Assembly: GCA_013146195.2 (NCBI GenBank)
Contig: CM028377.1
Location: 100,462,435 to 100,526,434 of the forward strand
Source of the DNA: Codonopsis lanceolata
Taxonomy: Eukaryota; Streptophyta; Magnoliopsida; Asterales; Campanulaceae
DNA length: 64,000 nucleotides
Direction: 5' to 3'
The notes under the pieces are model-generated. The model did not search any database and was not told the origin of the DNA. It saw nothing but the letters and a program-made list of their open reading frames with translations. The position numbers and the translations under genes were made by a program. Below, in pieces: positions 12,201-25,000 of the stretch; positions within the stretch are counted from its first letter, which is position 1, and each line of letters starts with the position of its first letter.

Positions 12201-13220
12201 TTAGCCTATGACAAATTTACTCTTTTGGCCTTAATTCATGGAAAGTGATTTATTATATTTATAGTCATTTTTTAATCATTATTGTTTGCATGGTAAATTT
12301 ATGTGTATTGTCCTTACCAAAAGGCATAAATTCATCAAATGGTTCTTCATTTTTTTTCTTCATATTCTTGATATTATGACACATTTTCTTAACTCATTTC
12401 TCTTATTTTATTCATAGGTACTAACTAAACATGTTACAAATTTGCTTAATATCTTGATACGCATCGATAATTATATTATTATAGATACAATTTTTCATAT
12501 AAATCTAATAATGTCTTTTCCGAACGTATTTAAGAAAGTAAAATCATATTATATTTTAGTTTCGGATAAAGTTTTAGTGTCTCAACTGAGTAAGGATATT
12601 TTTGTCATTTCAAAAAATATTGGGCGACATTTGTAATGATCATGGTAGGTGGGGGAAACTGATAAGAAAATCAAAATACAAGACGAAATTAATAGAATTA
12701 CAAAATGTAGGACCTAACTTTAAATTAAGTACAAGTCAAGGGATCAAACTATTATTTAATTATTCATGGAATTAATTCGTCTATGACAAATTTATTCTTT
12801 TAGTCTTAATTAATGGTGAGTGATTTATTAAGTTAAGGGGTAGGTTTATTCATTCATTAAGTTCTAAGAGATAACCTAGACTTTTATAAAGTTTTAGTTT
12901 CGAATAAAGTTTTACTGTCACTGAGTAAGGGTGTTTTTGTCATTTTAGAAAATATTGGGCGACATTTGTAACAATAATGGTAGGAGGGGGAAACTGATAA
13001 GAAAATCAAAATATAAGACGAAATGAATAGAATTAAAAATATATAGGACCTAACTTTAAATTATGTACAAGTCAAGGGGTCAAACTATTATTTAATTATT
13101 CATGAAATTAATTAGTCTATGACAAATTTACTATCTTAACCTTAATTAATGGTGAGTGATTTATTAAGTTAAGGGGTAGGTTTATCCATACATTAGAACT
13201 AGACTAGGTATAGATAGGTA
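9225..13220. repeat. Array of ~570-bp AT-rich repeat units
   Basis: Units begin near CATCAAATGGTTCTTC and run through TAATAACTAAACATGCTAC, CAAATTTGCTTAATATC, GAAAATATTGGGCGACATTTG, AAGACGAAATGAATAGAATT and AATGGTGAGTGATTTATTA. Direct copies start at about 9230, 9800, 10385 (shortened) and 12335; partial copies lie at 10890-11055, 11965-12310 and 12895-13200. A segment from about 11056 to 11965 is in reverse orientation and carries the inserted element at 11155-11924. The frames at 9235, 9801, 10391 and 12442 are copies of the same unit and are not genes. Confidence 0.85.
11155..11924. mobile_element. PIF/Harbinger (Tourist-like) element, 770 bp
   Basis: Terminal inverted repeats GAGCATCCACAATGGTT (left) and GAGCATCCACAGTGGTT (inverse of right end), flanked by the 3-bp duplication TTA (11152-11154 and 11925-11927). 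The empty site is visible in sibling units of the host array, which read TTATTACCCATGAATAAAAT uninterrupted (in inverse orientation near 9310). TIR type and TTA duplication fit PIF/Harbinger. No transposase is seen. Confidence 0.85.
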
Positions 13221-14095
13221 GATAGTTAGATTAGATTAGATGATCAATATCCCTTAATTATTAGACTTTTCAAACATAAACTCGAGATTATGCTTTTAAA
13301 ACTAATTGCTAATACCATTTTAAAGATCCGACTTTCAAACCAACCAATCAAGGATATCCAAACTTGTTTAACTATCATTTAATGAGATTAGAAATTTTCA
13401 AACCGCCCAATCAAGGAATAACAAGTAAAATTGGAACTTTTTTCTGATTGGAGGCTTGGAGAGTCTAGTACTGTTACTTTTAAAAAATGTACCCTTTCCA
13501 AATTTGTTTCTTCTAATAATTCTGTTTTCAATCAAATTTACAGTTCAATAGTGAAAATGTTCATTCCTTAGATAGAAAAAACATGCAATAAGAACATGAT
13601 AAGACTCTGTGATACAAATGACATAGACCTTCACATCAGGACACCATTTTTTTGACAAGAGCAAACTCGGAGAGCCTGAACTTCTTTTGATATAGCGTTA
13701 CAAGGTTAAGAGTAGTATACATTCATTAAAAAAAAAAAACTTATTTACTAGAATGTGATCGATCAAATGATATAGACTTGTACATGGGTACAACATTTTT
13801 ACACTATAAGAAAGCTGTACATATATGTCGCATCTCTTCAATGACACATCCAAGGTTGTTCTTCGACTTAATCACTGCAGTATAATTATGCCATAAAGCT
13901 CAGTGTTTTTCTTTCATCGTCTACGAAGATGGTACATCCCATAACTCCCCGTGAGCACACACAAACAACACCTGGAGTAACCACAACAAATGGCATTGTC
14001 ATTCTGTTCAAATCAAACAGAGGGTATATCAAATTAATCAACCAAGCACGCATGGAAATCATAAGTGTGTACAAGTTTATTGTACCTCGAGATAA
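13221..14095. other. Intergenic and 3' flank of the BBD gene
   Basis: From 13221 to roughly 13600 there is AT-rich sequence without recognisable features. From about 13600 to 14095 lies the minus-strand 3' flank and untranslated region of the gene ending at 14096; the exact poly(A) site cannot be set from sequence alone. Confidence 0.4.
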
Positions 14096-17000
14096 CTAAT
14101 GATTATGTCTTTGCTTGCGAAGATTCACTAGTCTGTCCCTCCACATGGCTACATGAATCAGCAATTGGAGATAAAGAAAACAATAATCATATCCCGAAAA
14201 AGTGACTACAAGAAGAGCATTTGATTCTCTTTTTCAAATGTGAGTATAAGTACCTGCATCCCTGTATCTTTCCTCCTTGATAGCTAAACTCATATTCTTT
14301 ACCATATCAAGTTCCTCAGCAAGTAAATCGGGACCATCTATGGCACTGGAAAATGTATAGTTCAAGCTTACAGAGAAACAAGGGAATATAACTGTGTGTC
14401 TGTGTGTGTCTGCATGAAAGAGAGAGAGAGAGAGAGAGAGCATAAATGACAGTGTCTGGGAAAAAGAGAGGTTATACCTGTCTAAGGATACATCATATAT
14501 TGATTTTGTATCATGCAATCTGCTCATTCCATATGCTATCCTAACAGCATCAGTTAAGACTATTTGTTTATTTACATAGATTGGTGCCTGCACACATCAA
14601 TATTTGGCAATACTCAATTACAAAATTAGGCGCTAATCATACTGTTCAAATACGAGTGGTTGAAATACAAATGTCAAAAAAAAGGGTAGAAAATGTCAAA
14701 ATAATGAAGAACAATTATGATTGAAAAAGAAAAGAACGTGTACCTATACGCATTGAGAAAGTCTTGTTAATGAGGAAGTTTATACTTATGTCATAGGAAT
14801 ACAGTACTGAACATTATCTAGAAACTGTCTCACCAGTGTTTGAGTGATATGACCAAAGTTAAGAGAGCCAAAAGAAAATAAAATTTCAAAGGACATGAAT
14901 GCCTTGAATGAACTGAGAAATATATGAGACAACTTAACTTTTCTTCATTTAAACTGTCTATGGATTCAGGTAAGTAGATGAGACGAATTAACTTTTCTTG
15001 AGTTCTCCACTGACCCCATGTTTAACAGAAGAACAATCAATGGAATAGCTTATCAAATCATGGATACCAAATTTTCAGCTAGACAACAAGAAATGACAAC
15101 CAGAGCTCGCTTCCATTTACAATTAACCAGAGTGCAAAGGTAAAAGTATCCACTACTAAGCAATTTTAATAAAGCTTTGCCCGGATAATGTAATTTTTTT
15201 TTTTTTTTGAGAAGATGTAAATTTATTTATTTATTTATTATTACTATTTGTTTGATAAGCCAGACAATGTAAATTTATTACACTCAGTAAGTTAAATAGT
15301 ACCCTAAAATATGCACCAAGTACATACCCCGCATCTCTCAGCTACATTTATGGCATCTGAAGGACGAGCATCTACTTTCAGAATATCTTTTTTTCCTGGC
15401 TGCATGTTATGAAAATAGGAATGTTAACAAAAAGAATGTGGCAAACTTGCAGCAATTTTTTTCTTCTAAAAACATGAATATATATGTTTCACATATTTAA
15501 TAATCACCTTGCTATAGTATATATGAGCAAAGTATATATTATCCACTCTTTCCGTAATCCTTACCATGTTTACCTGAATCCCAAAGATTAAAAAGAAGAA
15601 AAAGAAAAGGAAACAAAGAAGTTAGATTAGTGTCGTCAGCTAGAAAGAACAAAACTGAGAAAAATAGTGGGTCACACCCTTCAACTGACTGCAAATAAGA
15701 AGTTAGAGAAGAATATCCAGCTGAGGAAGCTTCCTTATGAAACTAGCATGCGGTCCATACACCAGTAGAGTAGAACTATGAAATGTATTTCAATAAAGAA
15801 TTTTTATGCTTGAAGAGACAATGTCACAATTGCAAAATACGTTCAACCCAATTGCCATATCTCTAGAATCTCAAAGATTAACTATTTTTCAAGTAAAGTC
15901 ACAACTTAGTTCAAAAGTATTTCACAGTTTACGAAATGAAGCACCAGGAAGGGAACTGATTACTTAATGCCTATATCGGACTGGGGGTTATGCAATTTTT
16001 GCCAAGGAACCTTCTTGAAAGTTCATTTTGCACAATTCTCAAGGTTGGTTGGATAATAATATATGTGAGAAAAAGTGTGACATACTTCTAGCTAGTAGAT
16101 ACCACTATCTACAAAAGCATAATACATTATAGGGAGTTAAGAGGAACAGGAAGAGCTCATCTTTTAAACTGTAGTTCATTCGTTGGTTAAAGGGAGTTTT
16201 TGAACTTTGAAGTTTGAACTACTCGAATAAATCCAATGAAGTGCCATAGACAAGTTCTGCAGACACTGCTCAAGGTTGAACTTTGAAATGTGCTACATTG
16301 TTAGAATACTTAGACAACACTTACTATTTGAAAACTACAAATGCAGATAGAATCTAGTGCGAAAATGACTTTACAACATTTTGATTAATGAGAGAGAGAG
16401 CAATATATGCAGAACATACAACTAATCAACCAAGCAACACATCTTAAATACATGATAATACAGTCTCATACTTTGTATCCAAGTCTCTGAATGACATTTT
16501 TTGTAAGCTGGAAGGCATTCGGGCAATCCTGCAGCAGGCCCATATAAGAAATCAATGTGAAATTAAGTAACAAAAACCATTTCAGATCAAGGAAAATTAC
16601 CCCTCTCTCGTCCTCCATTGAGAAATTTATAAGCTTTTCAACAGCAAATTCTCCTGCAGTATCAAAAGTTAAGATAACTTGTTTATTGCAACAAACATAT
16701 CCTCAAATGCCATTTAGGCTAACCAGAGACATCATTATAGAAATCTATCCATGTACCTACAATAATAGGAAGCAAGTAGTCTGCATCACACGATATCTTA
16801 AGAAAAATCGTGGGATTTGGATAACGACGAAGAAGCCCCAGGCCTATTGTGTTAACATCGACTCTAGGATCCTTTCTTTGACCATAAAAGGGATACAATT
16901 GGCCAGGGAACCGCCATTTTTTCCCCTCTTGATATCCTTGTGTACGCATACGGTGGTGCTCGAGAGTTTCTGGAGAAGATGTAGTAAATGGAAGTTCAGG

Positions 17001-18681
17001 GACGCAGAGGTATGATGTAGCAAAACACAAACATCAATTATCTTCATTGTACATCACCTAGAAAATATAACTCGTTTAGGATAAAAGTAAAACATACTAC
17101 AACTGAAGAGTAGTGATATCACATATTAAAGTGTACGTCATTGGCTAAAAGCAGCCAAGTCTTCATAAATATCTGAAGTCCTTAAGTTGTAAATGGAGCT
17201 GTCCATTAAAACATAAGAGTTCCTTTATATTATACAAGATTCAACTAGGGACAGAATAAGTATCTATAGATATTGGACCTCAAAGCTGCACATCTGTACA
17301 GCCACCCAACTACATTCAAAGCAACTAAAACACTTCCATTCAGTTGCTGGTTTATATTTTTAGGAATAAATGGCATGGTTAGTATCTTGTAACTCAAAAA
17401 AACAAAATAAGAAAATAAAAAAGGATCTTTGTGAGAACTTGTAGAGTTGATTGAAATTCATGAAAATAATAAGTCATTTGCTCATTTAGTTAAACAAGCT
17501 ATTTCAAGAATTGAGTATAAGGTATATGCATTACATAAAAATGAATAAACATATACAAGGCTTATTAATGTGGCAGGACTATAGATAAAAAATTCAAGCT
17601 TTTTATTACAACTTATATCACCGCCTCTGTCCCAAAGTGAACCTTGATTTTGTCAAAGGCTCAAAGCACAAATCTCATAAACTTTTTTGGCTATGCTAAT
17701 TCAAACTGTATGAATTAAATCGAACTGACATTTGCCATCATTTTACAAAAAATTAAACTTAAAAGCAATTCTAAAGCTCAGTAAGTAAATCATAGTAATC
17801 CATGGATGAAGAATACATCCATTACTCATACAGTCATACAAATGCAGAGACTGGAGATTGACTGGGTGCTACTTATAATTCAAACTATAATTAACATTCA
17901 TTTAACAAAGCAAACAATTAGCCGAAGTTTCAAATCAGAAAGTAACGAATAATTATAAAAATGAGAAATGCCAAGGCACTGCACACCGTTGACTCCAAAC
18001 TCTCCGGTGACGGTGAGCATGTAAAGTGACCGGGCCCAATAAACTGGGCCCACAGACACTAATCGGATCATTAAACGCATTAATTGGAATGCCTCAATCA
18101 CATGTTTTTCAAATCAACCAACTCATTTGTGGGCCCACAAGCTTAACAAATACTGTAACACATTAACTATAAGTGCTTAATACATCCCTTGGCAATTGAC
18201 AAATTCTATTCAGGTCAAAATGCTTCCTTAAGACCCGAGTATATACTTAAATTCGAAATGGTAGAATGCTGATATTCGATTTCGAATTTAAACTACAAAC
18301 ACGTTGAGAATTGACATTGCAAAAGCACAGAGAGAGAGTGTGTGAGTGAAATGAAATGAAATTTGGGTGGGGGAAGAGGGAGGGGACCTGACCTGAAATG
18401 AGGACGACAGCTTCAACATAGTCATCATCGCGATCATGGACATTGTCAGCTGATTTCCCATTGAAAATAGAACTACAAGAGATTAGGATCGATTGTGATC
18501 TACCCCTTAGCCTTCGCCGCCTCTGTGAAAGACTAAAAACTAATCGATCACAAGACGACAAGTGATGAGAAGGCGAGCAGGAGTAGGTGAGAGAATTCGA
18601 AGGACGACAAGCAATTGGTAGACGATCAGTCACATCTGTAAAGCCGGTGACCGCAAATATATGCAATCGAGCCCGGAGCAT
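14096..18681 (-). CDS. BBD: BBD/BFN bifunctional nuclease-domain protein (334 aa, nine exons)
   Basis: Homologue of the plant BBD (bifunctional nuclease in basal defence) proteins, with a BFN/DUF151 domain and a C-terminal UVR motif. Minus-strand exons: 18393-18681, 16757-16969, 16601-16653, 16528-16472, 15508-15573, 15328-15399, 14478-14587, 14254-14345, 14096-14148. All junctions are GT/AG and the sum is 1,005 nt, 334 codons plus TAG. Landmarks: DDYVEAVVLISE (about 88-99), RRYPNPTIFLKISCDADYLL (about 142-161), DARPSDAINVAERCGAPIYV (about 236-255), and the UVR-like segment KEERYRDAAMWRDRL (about 307-321). The start, MLRARLHIF, was chosen because it opens the only in-frame exon and follows a CT-rich leader. 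Family members have nuclease activity on DNA and RNA and are linked to stress and defence responses; that role here is inferred from homology. Length matches the usual ~325-340 aa. Confidence 0.93.
14419..14440. repeat. (AG)n microsatellite in a BBD intron
   Basis: Eleven AG dinucleotides in the 132-bp intron between the exons at 14478-14587 and 14254-14345. On the gene strand it is a CT-rich tract about 75 nt upstream of the 3' splice site. Confidence 0.9.
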
Positions 18682-19504
18682 TTTACCGACGTTGACGAGA
18701 CTATTTTTGCAATCAAGAGCGTCTGTGTGATGTGTGTGTGTGAGAGAGAGAGAGGTGTTTCTCTGTTGAGTTTTGGAAGTATATGAACGAAGTGATGAGT
18801 TTTAACTCAAAGAACTAGTCAATTCATTTTTTACTACTAACACTCAGATTCAGATTGCTAAACGTAATACTCCTAACGTACTTATTTTTTTTTTTTTTCG
18901 TTTTCTCAAAATAATTATCTAATTTAAAATTTATCTTTTTAGAATATTATTTTTATTATTTTATTTTTATTTTTTTCACTCTACTTTAATTATGAGTCGC
19001 ATATACATGAGTTTTAATGAAAATTACACATTCAACCAATATAAATAATCAAGTCAATTGTTTTTTCTTAATACGTGCGTCGAATTAATTAAGACGATAA
19101 TTTAGGGACGGAGTGAGTACTATTTAATGCATAAAATGACATAAATACATTTTTTAACATTTAATAGATATCATGTTTTAATAATAGAAATCAAATCAAC
19201 AATGACACGTAATCAAAATTACGTGAAGAGGGAAAGGAGGGATAGTATAGTTTAAATATGGAGAAGGGTAGTGAAGTAATTTTATCTTTTAAATGGTGTT
19301 ACATTTTGAGATTTTGATGTTACATTAAGGTATTCTGTTTCGTTTGGGCAAAAATTTTGGATTAGACGGTTTTACGAATATTTTTGTAAAACGGATCTTC
19401 TTTTTTGTCTTACAATGTGTTGGTGGGTTGAGCGGTGAGAAAATGAGACTCGTCTTATGAATCAAGATTCGTAAAATGATCATACAAAAGACCTACTCTT
19501 TCTT

Positions 19505-19730
19505 TTTTAAGATATGATATTACAAGTTTGAACTTATAGTATTATACTATTATTACAAGTTTTATTGTTATTGTGCTTACATCAAATCTTCTTAAATTTA
19601 TACATCTTTAGATCAAATAGGTTATATTCTAATTAATGATATGGACATTTCAAATTATCACCAACTTAATTATTCAACGTACTAACACTAACACTAAAAC
19701 TCGTTGTAATATTAAAACATATGTTACTCC
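19505..19730. repeat. Foldback MITE, family copy 1
   Basis: The left arm begins GATATTACAAGTTTGAACTT and the right arm contains AACACTAAAACTCGTTGTAAT. It is a diverged copy of the element at 20229-20445. A Stowaway element lies 6 bp beyond its right end. Confidence 0.55.
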
Positions 19731-19736
19731 CTCCGT

Positions 19737-19980
19737 TTTTAAAATATTGTCTACTTTGATCCAACACAGTGTTTAAGAAAAAGTAATTTATTGTATTATA
19801 AATATTGGTGAAATGTATGGTTTCCTTTAATTCCTTTGAATATGTGATCATAATTAAAGTAGATAGAAAAGTAAAGATAAAATGGTAAAAGTATTTTTTA
19901 AAAAAAAAATTTTTGAAAGAAAACAATTATTTAAGAATGGACAAAAAATAAAAGGTGGACAGTAATTAGAAAACGGAGGG
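19737..19980. mobile_element. Stowaway-type MITE (244 bp)
   Basis: Ends CTCCCTCCGTTTT (left) and CCCTCCGTTTTCTAATTAC (inverse of right), flanked by TA on both sides (19735-19736 and 19981-19982). These are the TIR and target-site hallmarks of Stowaway (Tc1/mariner) MITEs. Confidence 0.8.
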
Positions 19981-20228
19981 TATATTTTTTTTACATCGTC
20001 GTCCTATTTTACTTGAAATCTTTTGAAAAGAAAGTGTACTTGTGAGATGTACATTGCGACATGGTGTAACGATTTACAAAGCTACCAAAGTTTTATCAAG
20101 TTGGTTCAAACCGAAAGCTATAATTAAGCTAGAACAGATAGGCATCTAATTTTTTTCTTCTCAAATGTTATAAAAAAGGGGTAGGCAAGGCACATTGCAA
20201 AAAATCAAAAAGTATATTACGAATTGAG

Positions 20229-20445
20229 GTATGATATTACAAGCTAGAACTTGTGATATTATTATAAGCTTTAGTGTTAATACCGTTTGATCAAATTTAT
20301 TTAGATCTCTACACCATTAGATCAAATATACTTTTTTTAAGTAATGACACGGATTTTCCAAATCATCACTAACTTAATCATCTAACGACTCTAACACTAA
20401 AGCTTGTAATAATATTACAAACTCTAACTCGTAATATCATTTGCC
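20229..20445. repeat. Foldback MITE, family copy 2
   Basis: The left arm ATTACAAGCTAGAACTTGTG...AAGCTTTAGTGTT is mirrored by AACACTAAAGCTTGTAATAA...CTCGTAATAT on the right. It is essentially one long hairpin with a loop of about 115 bp. Confidence 0.65.
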
Positions 20446-21089
20446 TTACGAATTTGGTGCCAATTGATGCTTTGTACTCATTTCAATAAATCAATCTAAA
20501 ACGGTCCAAATTTTATTAAATATTTTTAATTGACAACTTGTTGCATTAGAACTCGTTAATTGATTAATATTACTTATAAAAGAGAAGCTTGTTTTAGGTC
20601 TCCTTTCATGCAGCGTTTTGAAAATACAATTTTTCAAAATATAGTTTTTTTTTTCTTTTAAACATGTTTGGAAAACTATTTCAAAATGTTATTTTAATAA
20701 ACAGAGTAGTTGTAACCGCAGCATAATTTGAAAACACTTCACATTTGAGCGTTTTAAAACACTGCACATTTTTAAAATGTTGTGTTTTAAAATGTTGCAT
20801 TGAAACACTTTTTAAAACAAAACGTTTCATTTTTTGCTAGCGTTTTGGTCAAAACTCTTCACCAAACAAACATTTATTAAATGATCTCTGTGTTTCAAAA
20901 AGAATATTCTTATTTGATAAGTTAATATATTAGTTACACCTTTCCACCTAAAGGGTTTATATTTAAAAACTCTAATTATTAAGGGATATATAATTAGCAT
21001 TAAAATTAGATATAATTTCAAAACTCCTCGAGTATAACCAAAATGGTAATATCAAACGTGGAGGGAAAATTTGAAATGTTACGGAGATA

Positions 21090-21265
21090 CTCCATCCGTT
21101 CTGGGCAAAATGTCTTTATTTGAAAGTCAATTTAAAAAAATATGACATTTTTAGTAGTTCATTAGTAATAAAATAATATTTTTATATCTTACTTTTTAAA
21201 AGTAAATTCTTTAAGTAAAACATTTCAAAATAGAATAGTAGACTATTTGTCAGAAACGAAGGGAG
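21090..21265. mobile_element. Stowaway-type MITE (176 bp)
   Basis: Left end CTCCATCCGTTCTGGGCAAA, right end (inverse) CTCCCTTCGTTTCTGACAAA, flanked by TA (21088-21089 and 21266-21267). Confidence 0.75.
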
Positions 21266-22048
21266 TAATAAATATAATCCTTTGAAAGTAAATTTTTTAA
21301 ATGAAATATCTCAAAATAGTATGATAAACTCATTATCCGGAACCGTTCGATGATAAATACTCATTATCCATTGAAAGTCAATATTTTTAATTTTATAGTT
21401 TTACTCGCTTGTAACTTCTTATAAATACATTATAAATAATGCTTCTTTTAGAAATAAACTAATTTTTTTGATCGACAACTTGTACAAGAAGCACTTATAA
21501 GTAATTGAAGTAGATTCAAGATTTGCTTGCCAGTGGGTTCTCCTAAGTGAACAGTGAACCTCCAGAGTACTGGTCTCAAAAAATAGTCTCATTTTACTAG
21601 TCAAAACTTTTTAATTTTATAATTTAATTTAGTTTTACCTTCTTCAAATCGCTGTTGATAATTTTAGAAAAGTGGTGCTATATAACCCCCCATAGCTATA
21701 AATTGAACACTCAAAACTCAAACTTTCTAATTTATCATTCTCTTCTCCATCCAAACTCACCCCCCCCAAGAACATCCTCCCTTCCCCCACCCACCATCCA
21801 CTACATTTTTCCTTCCCCCCACCATCCACCGCATCCTCCATCCTTCTCTCCCTCCCACTACATTCTTTTCACTCTCTCTTCTCTCTCTCTCTCACTTTTC
21901 CCTTATTCTGCATCCCTCCCACCGTCCACCATCTCTCCCCCCTCCCCAATGTCTTTCCTTCTTTCTCTTCCCTCCCTCACATCCAAACAAAACTCTTTTT
22001 TTTTTCCTTTTTTCCCAAAACCACCAACACAGTACATAGCTCACACCT

Positions 22049-25000
22049 TGTAACGACCCGACCTGGACTCCAATGCGGAATCCCAAGGTCGTGCCATCAA
22101 GACAAGCTAAACGATGGACAAGCATCTGCTAAGCATCATGGTACGAGTCAAGAGTTGAGCCATAAAGCTCAAAACAGAATGTAAAGCCATATACGGAATA
22201 ATAAAAACCAACGTCTGGCGCGAATCATAAGTGGGACCAAAACCTATAATTATAAACTAAGGAATACAAGGCCGAGAGACTATCTCTCGACAAATCTCGA
22301 CTCGCGTGGCGCACATTATGACAACAAACCATCGGCAAACCTAAGGCCGGCGAATCCACATAATACCAATCTGATAAACAACCACTCAACGGCTACAACA
22401 TGCCGGAGGGACAAATCAACTAAAGGAATAAGAGATTAAACACTAACAACTAAACCAAGGTCTCTCGACTAAAGTTGTCGGAGACATAAATAACGATAAC
22501 ATAATACTAGAACATGTGAGCTAAAACCTTGCTCGGAAAGACAACGGAATAACTTCTAATTAAATGCAACAGCTCGACCAAACAAGTCGGTTCCCAAAAT
22601 AAAACAATAATAAGATACTAACATAACTACCCAAGTAAAGTTTACATAACTTTACATTCGTGTCTCACAAATTCATAATAACAATAATAATAATAAATCC
22701 AAGCTTAAAGCCCGGAAGACCACCTTCTAGGAATCACTATCCGAAGCCGCCACGCGTACTAACGGGATCACTGCACACACTAAGGAAAACAAACACACGG
22801 AGTGAGTCATAATGACCCAGTAAGTTAATAAATGCAATAGTATGGCATATCATGTCGTGGCATGGCATAATGCACAAGCATATATAAAATCATGGTATCA
22901 TACGAGTATACCAACAATAAACTTGTATTAAGTCATCATGTAACATAAACTTCATAAACCACATAGCACGTTATCTTTCATATAAGTGCTTATACCTAAG
23001 CACGTAAAATCAGGACCTGGGCCTAGCCCTCAATATTCAAATCATGGGTACAACCCACAAATGATCATAATCTGGGTTTCAATCCTCAAATGATCACAAC
23101 TCATCAGTTTTCTTAATGAGTACCTCGTTACATTCATCCAACCCTGGGATGAGAAATGGGAGCTCGATATCAGGCTAGGGGGCGCTAATACGAGACCACA
23201 TCCCACTATTGGCCATATAGTGAGGAGAAAGGGTACCAATGCGGCGATTCATAGCGAATGTTTCCAAAGGCTATGAATCGTCCCATTGCCGACAAAACGA
23301 CCAAGACGCCAGCTGGACTCAAATCAAGATGCTCAAGTAGATATTTACTTGGATAAACCAATAAGGACCCTGTCCTTCACAAGAGGACTCACCAAATCAA
23401 GTAGGGCATAATGCTCTACAAAACCCAATAAACAATGCACATAATTGTACACACTTAACATGTTCAACTAACTTGTAAGTTTAGTTCAAAACCACATATT
23501 GAGGTATTCATAATCCTCAAGTCATCACCAATTCAAAAATAGCTTATAGCTCAATAAATCACAACGTGAGGTCTACTATAGTCATCTACTCAAGATTAAA
23601 TCAAAGACTATTATTTAGTCTAAGTACAACCACAAACAAGGCTTAGCATTTGGTTTCACTTAAAAGCACACCGGACTCAACCATAGTCCCAATTGTCATA
23701 AATAATTGACTTCTCAAACCAATCTCGAGGGTACCAAAACTAACTCGTAGTCAAACCCCTAAGTGTTTTCATGTGCACGCGAATCAAATTCCCTAAGAGG
23801 GAACTCATTCAATTAATCATTTCCTAAAGGCATATGAGATCATAGGTTTGTCTCTAATGCTGCGGTCTCTAACGAGCACGCCTAAATAAATCCCCAATAA
23901 GCTTCTATATCATGGGTGTCACAAATGGGACACAATTCGAGATGCTCGGGTACTCACAATCAAAACCAACCAAACCCGAACATCGAAGGATTTCAACCTA
24001 AGGCTCACTAACATCTTATTGAACCTATAACGACTCAATTGAGTCTTAATATCGCATTTCATTAAATACACATTTCATAAATCTCAAAACTAACACATCA
24101 ATCAAAGTTATAGCAATTCTCCCAAAAATAATCCGGGCTTGTTTCCCAAGCCTAAAAATCCAAGAACTCAACATAATCATAATCAAACGAACCCCAAATG
24201 TCGTAGGACTTTCACTCGAGTTTATTAACACATTATTGGACTTATTACGACTCCGTTGAGTCTAAATACTAAGTTTCATTTCTTACACATTTCAATAATC
24301 TCAACAATAACACTCACTTCAATTTATAACAATTTCCCAAATAATTCGGGCTTAATTCCCAAGCCCTAAATTCGTAAAAATCTTAACAAAGAGATAACAC
24401 ATTTCTCCCAACACACAACATCATTCAAAACATCCTACACATGGCATTGACAAGTTCTTACCTCCAAAAATACACAAAATAGACATATTTCCACAATGAA
24501 CCCAAATAACATATGGACATGATTTCTAGCATGCTCATAAGCCTAGAAACACAAGGTGAAGAATAATCATATACTTCAATAATCATAGAAGTCATCTTAC
24601 AAATGCTCCTAACAAGTTTATACTTCCAAAAATCCCCAAAATTGGGCATACACAGCATATCAAGTGTTCATTGCCCACAAATAGCATACAAGTTGTTTTC
24701 CTTAGGGCCAATGAACCAAAATCAAAAGGAAGTAACTTACCTAGCTTGAGTGAAAACTCAAGAGAACGCAAATCCGACGGTGAACTTGTTCTACACGCCG
24801 AGGCTTCAAGATTCCAAGTTTGAAGGCAATCTGATGGATGGATCGCTTGGATCGGAGAAGAAGGAGCTAGGGCTTGAATCTCCCATGGAGTCTCTCTCTC
24901 TCTCTAACTCACTTGTGTGGAGGAAAATGAAGAGGTTTGGCCGATTTTGTGAAGAGATTGGGCTATTTATACTTCCTGCAAGCAATGAGGGCAAAACAGG

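Noticed and set aside
9235..12636. Four plus-strand frames of 64-103 codons with similar proteins
   Set aside because: They repeat because they lie in copies of the same non-coding ~570-bp unit; differences include frameshifts and there is no conserved start context.
16557..17015. 152-codon plus-strand frame over the BBD gene
   Set aside because: Antisense to BBD exons 2 and 3, which are supported by splice junctions and clear homology.
21655..22053. 132-codon plus-strand frame rich in Pro, Ser and Leu
   Set aside because: It is translation of a C/CT-rich tract inside MULE 1, crosses the LTR boundary at 22049 and has no domain.
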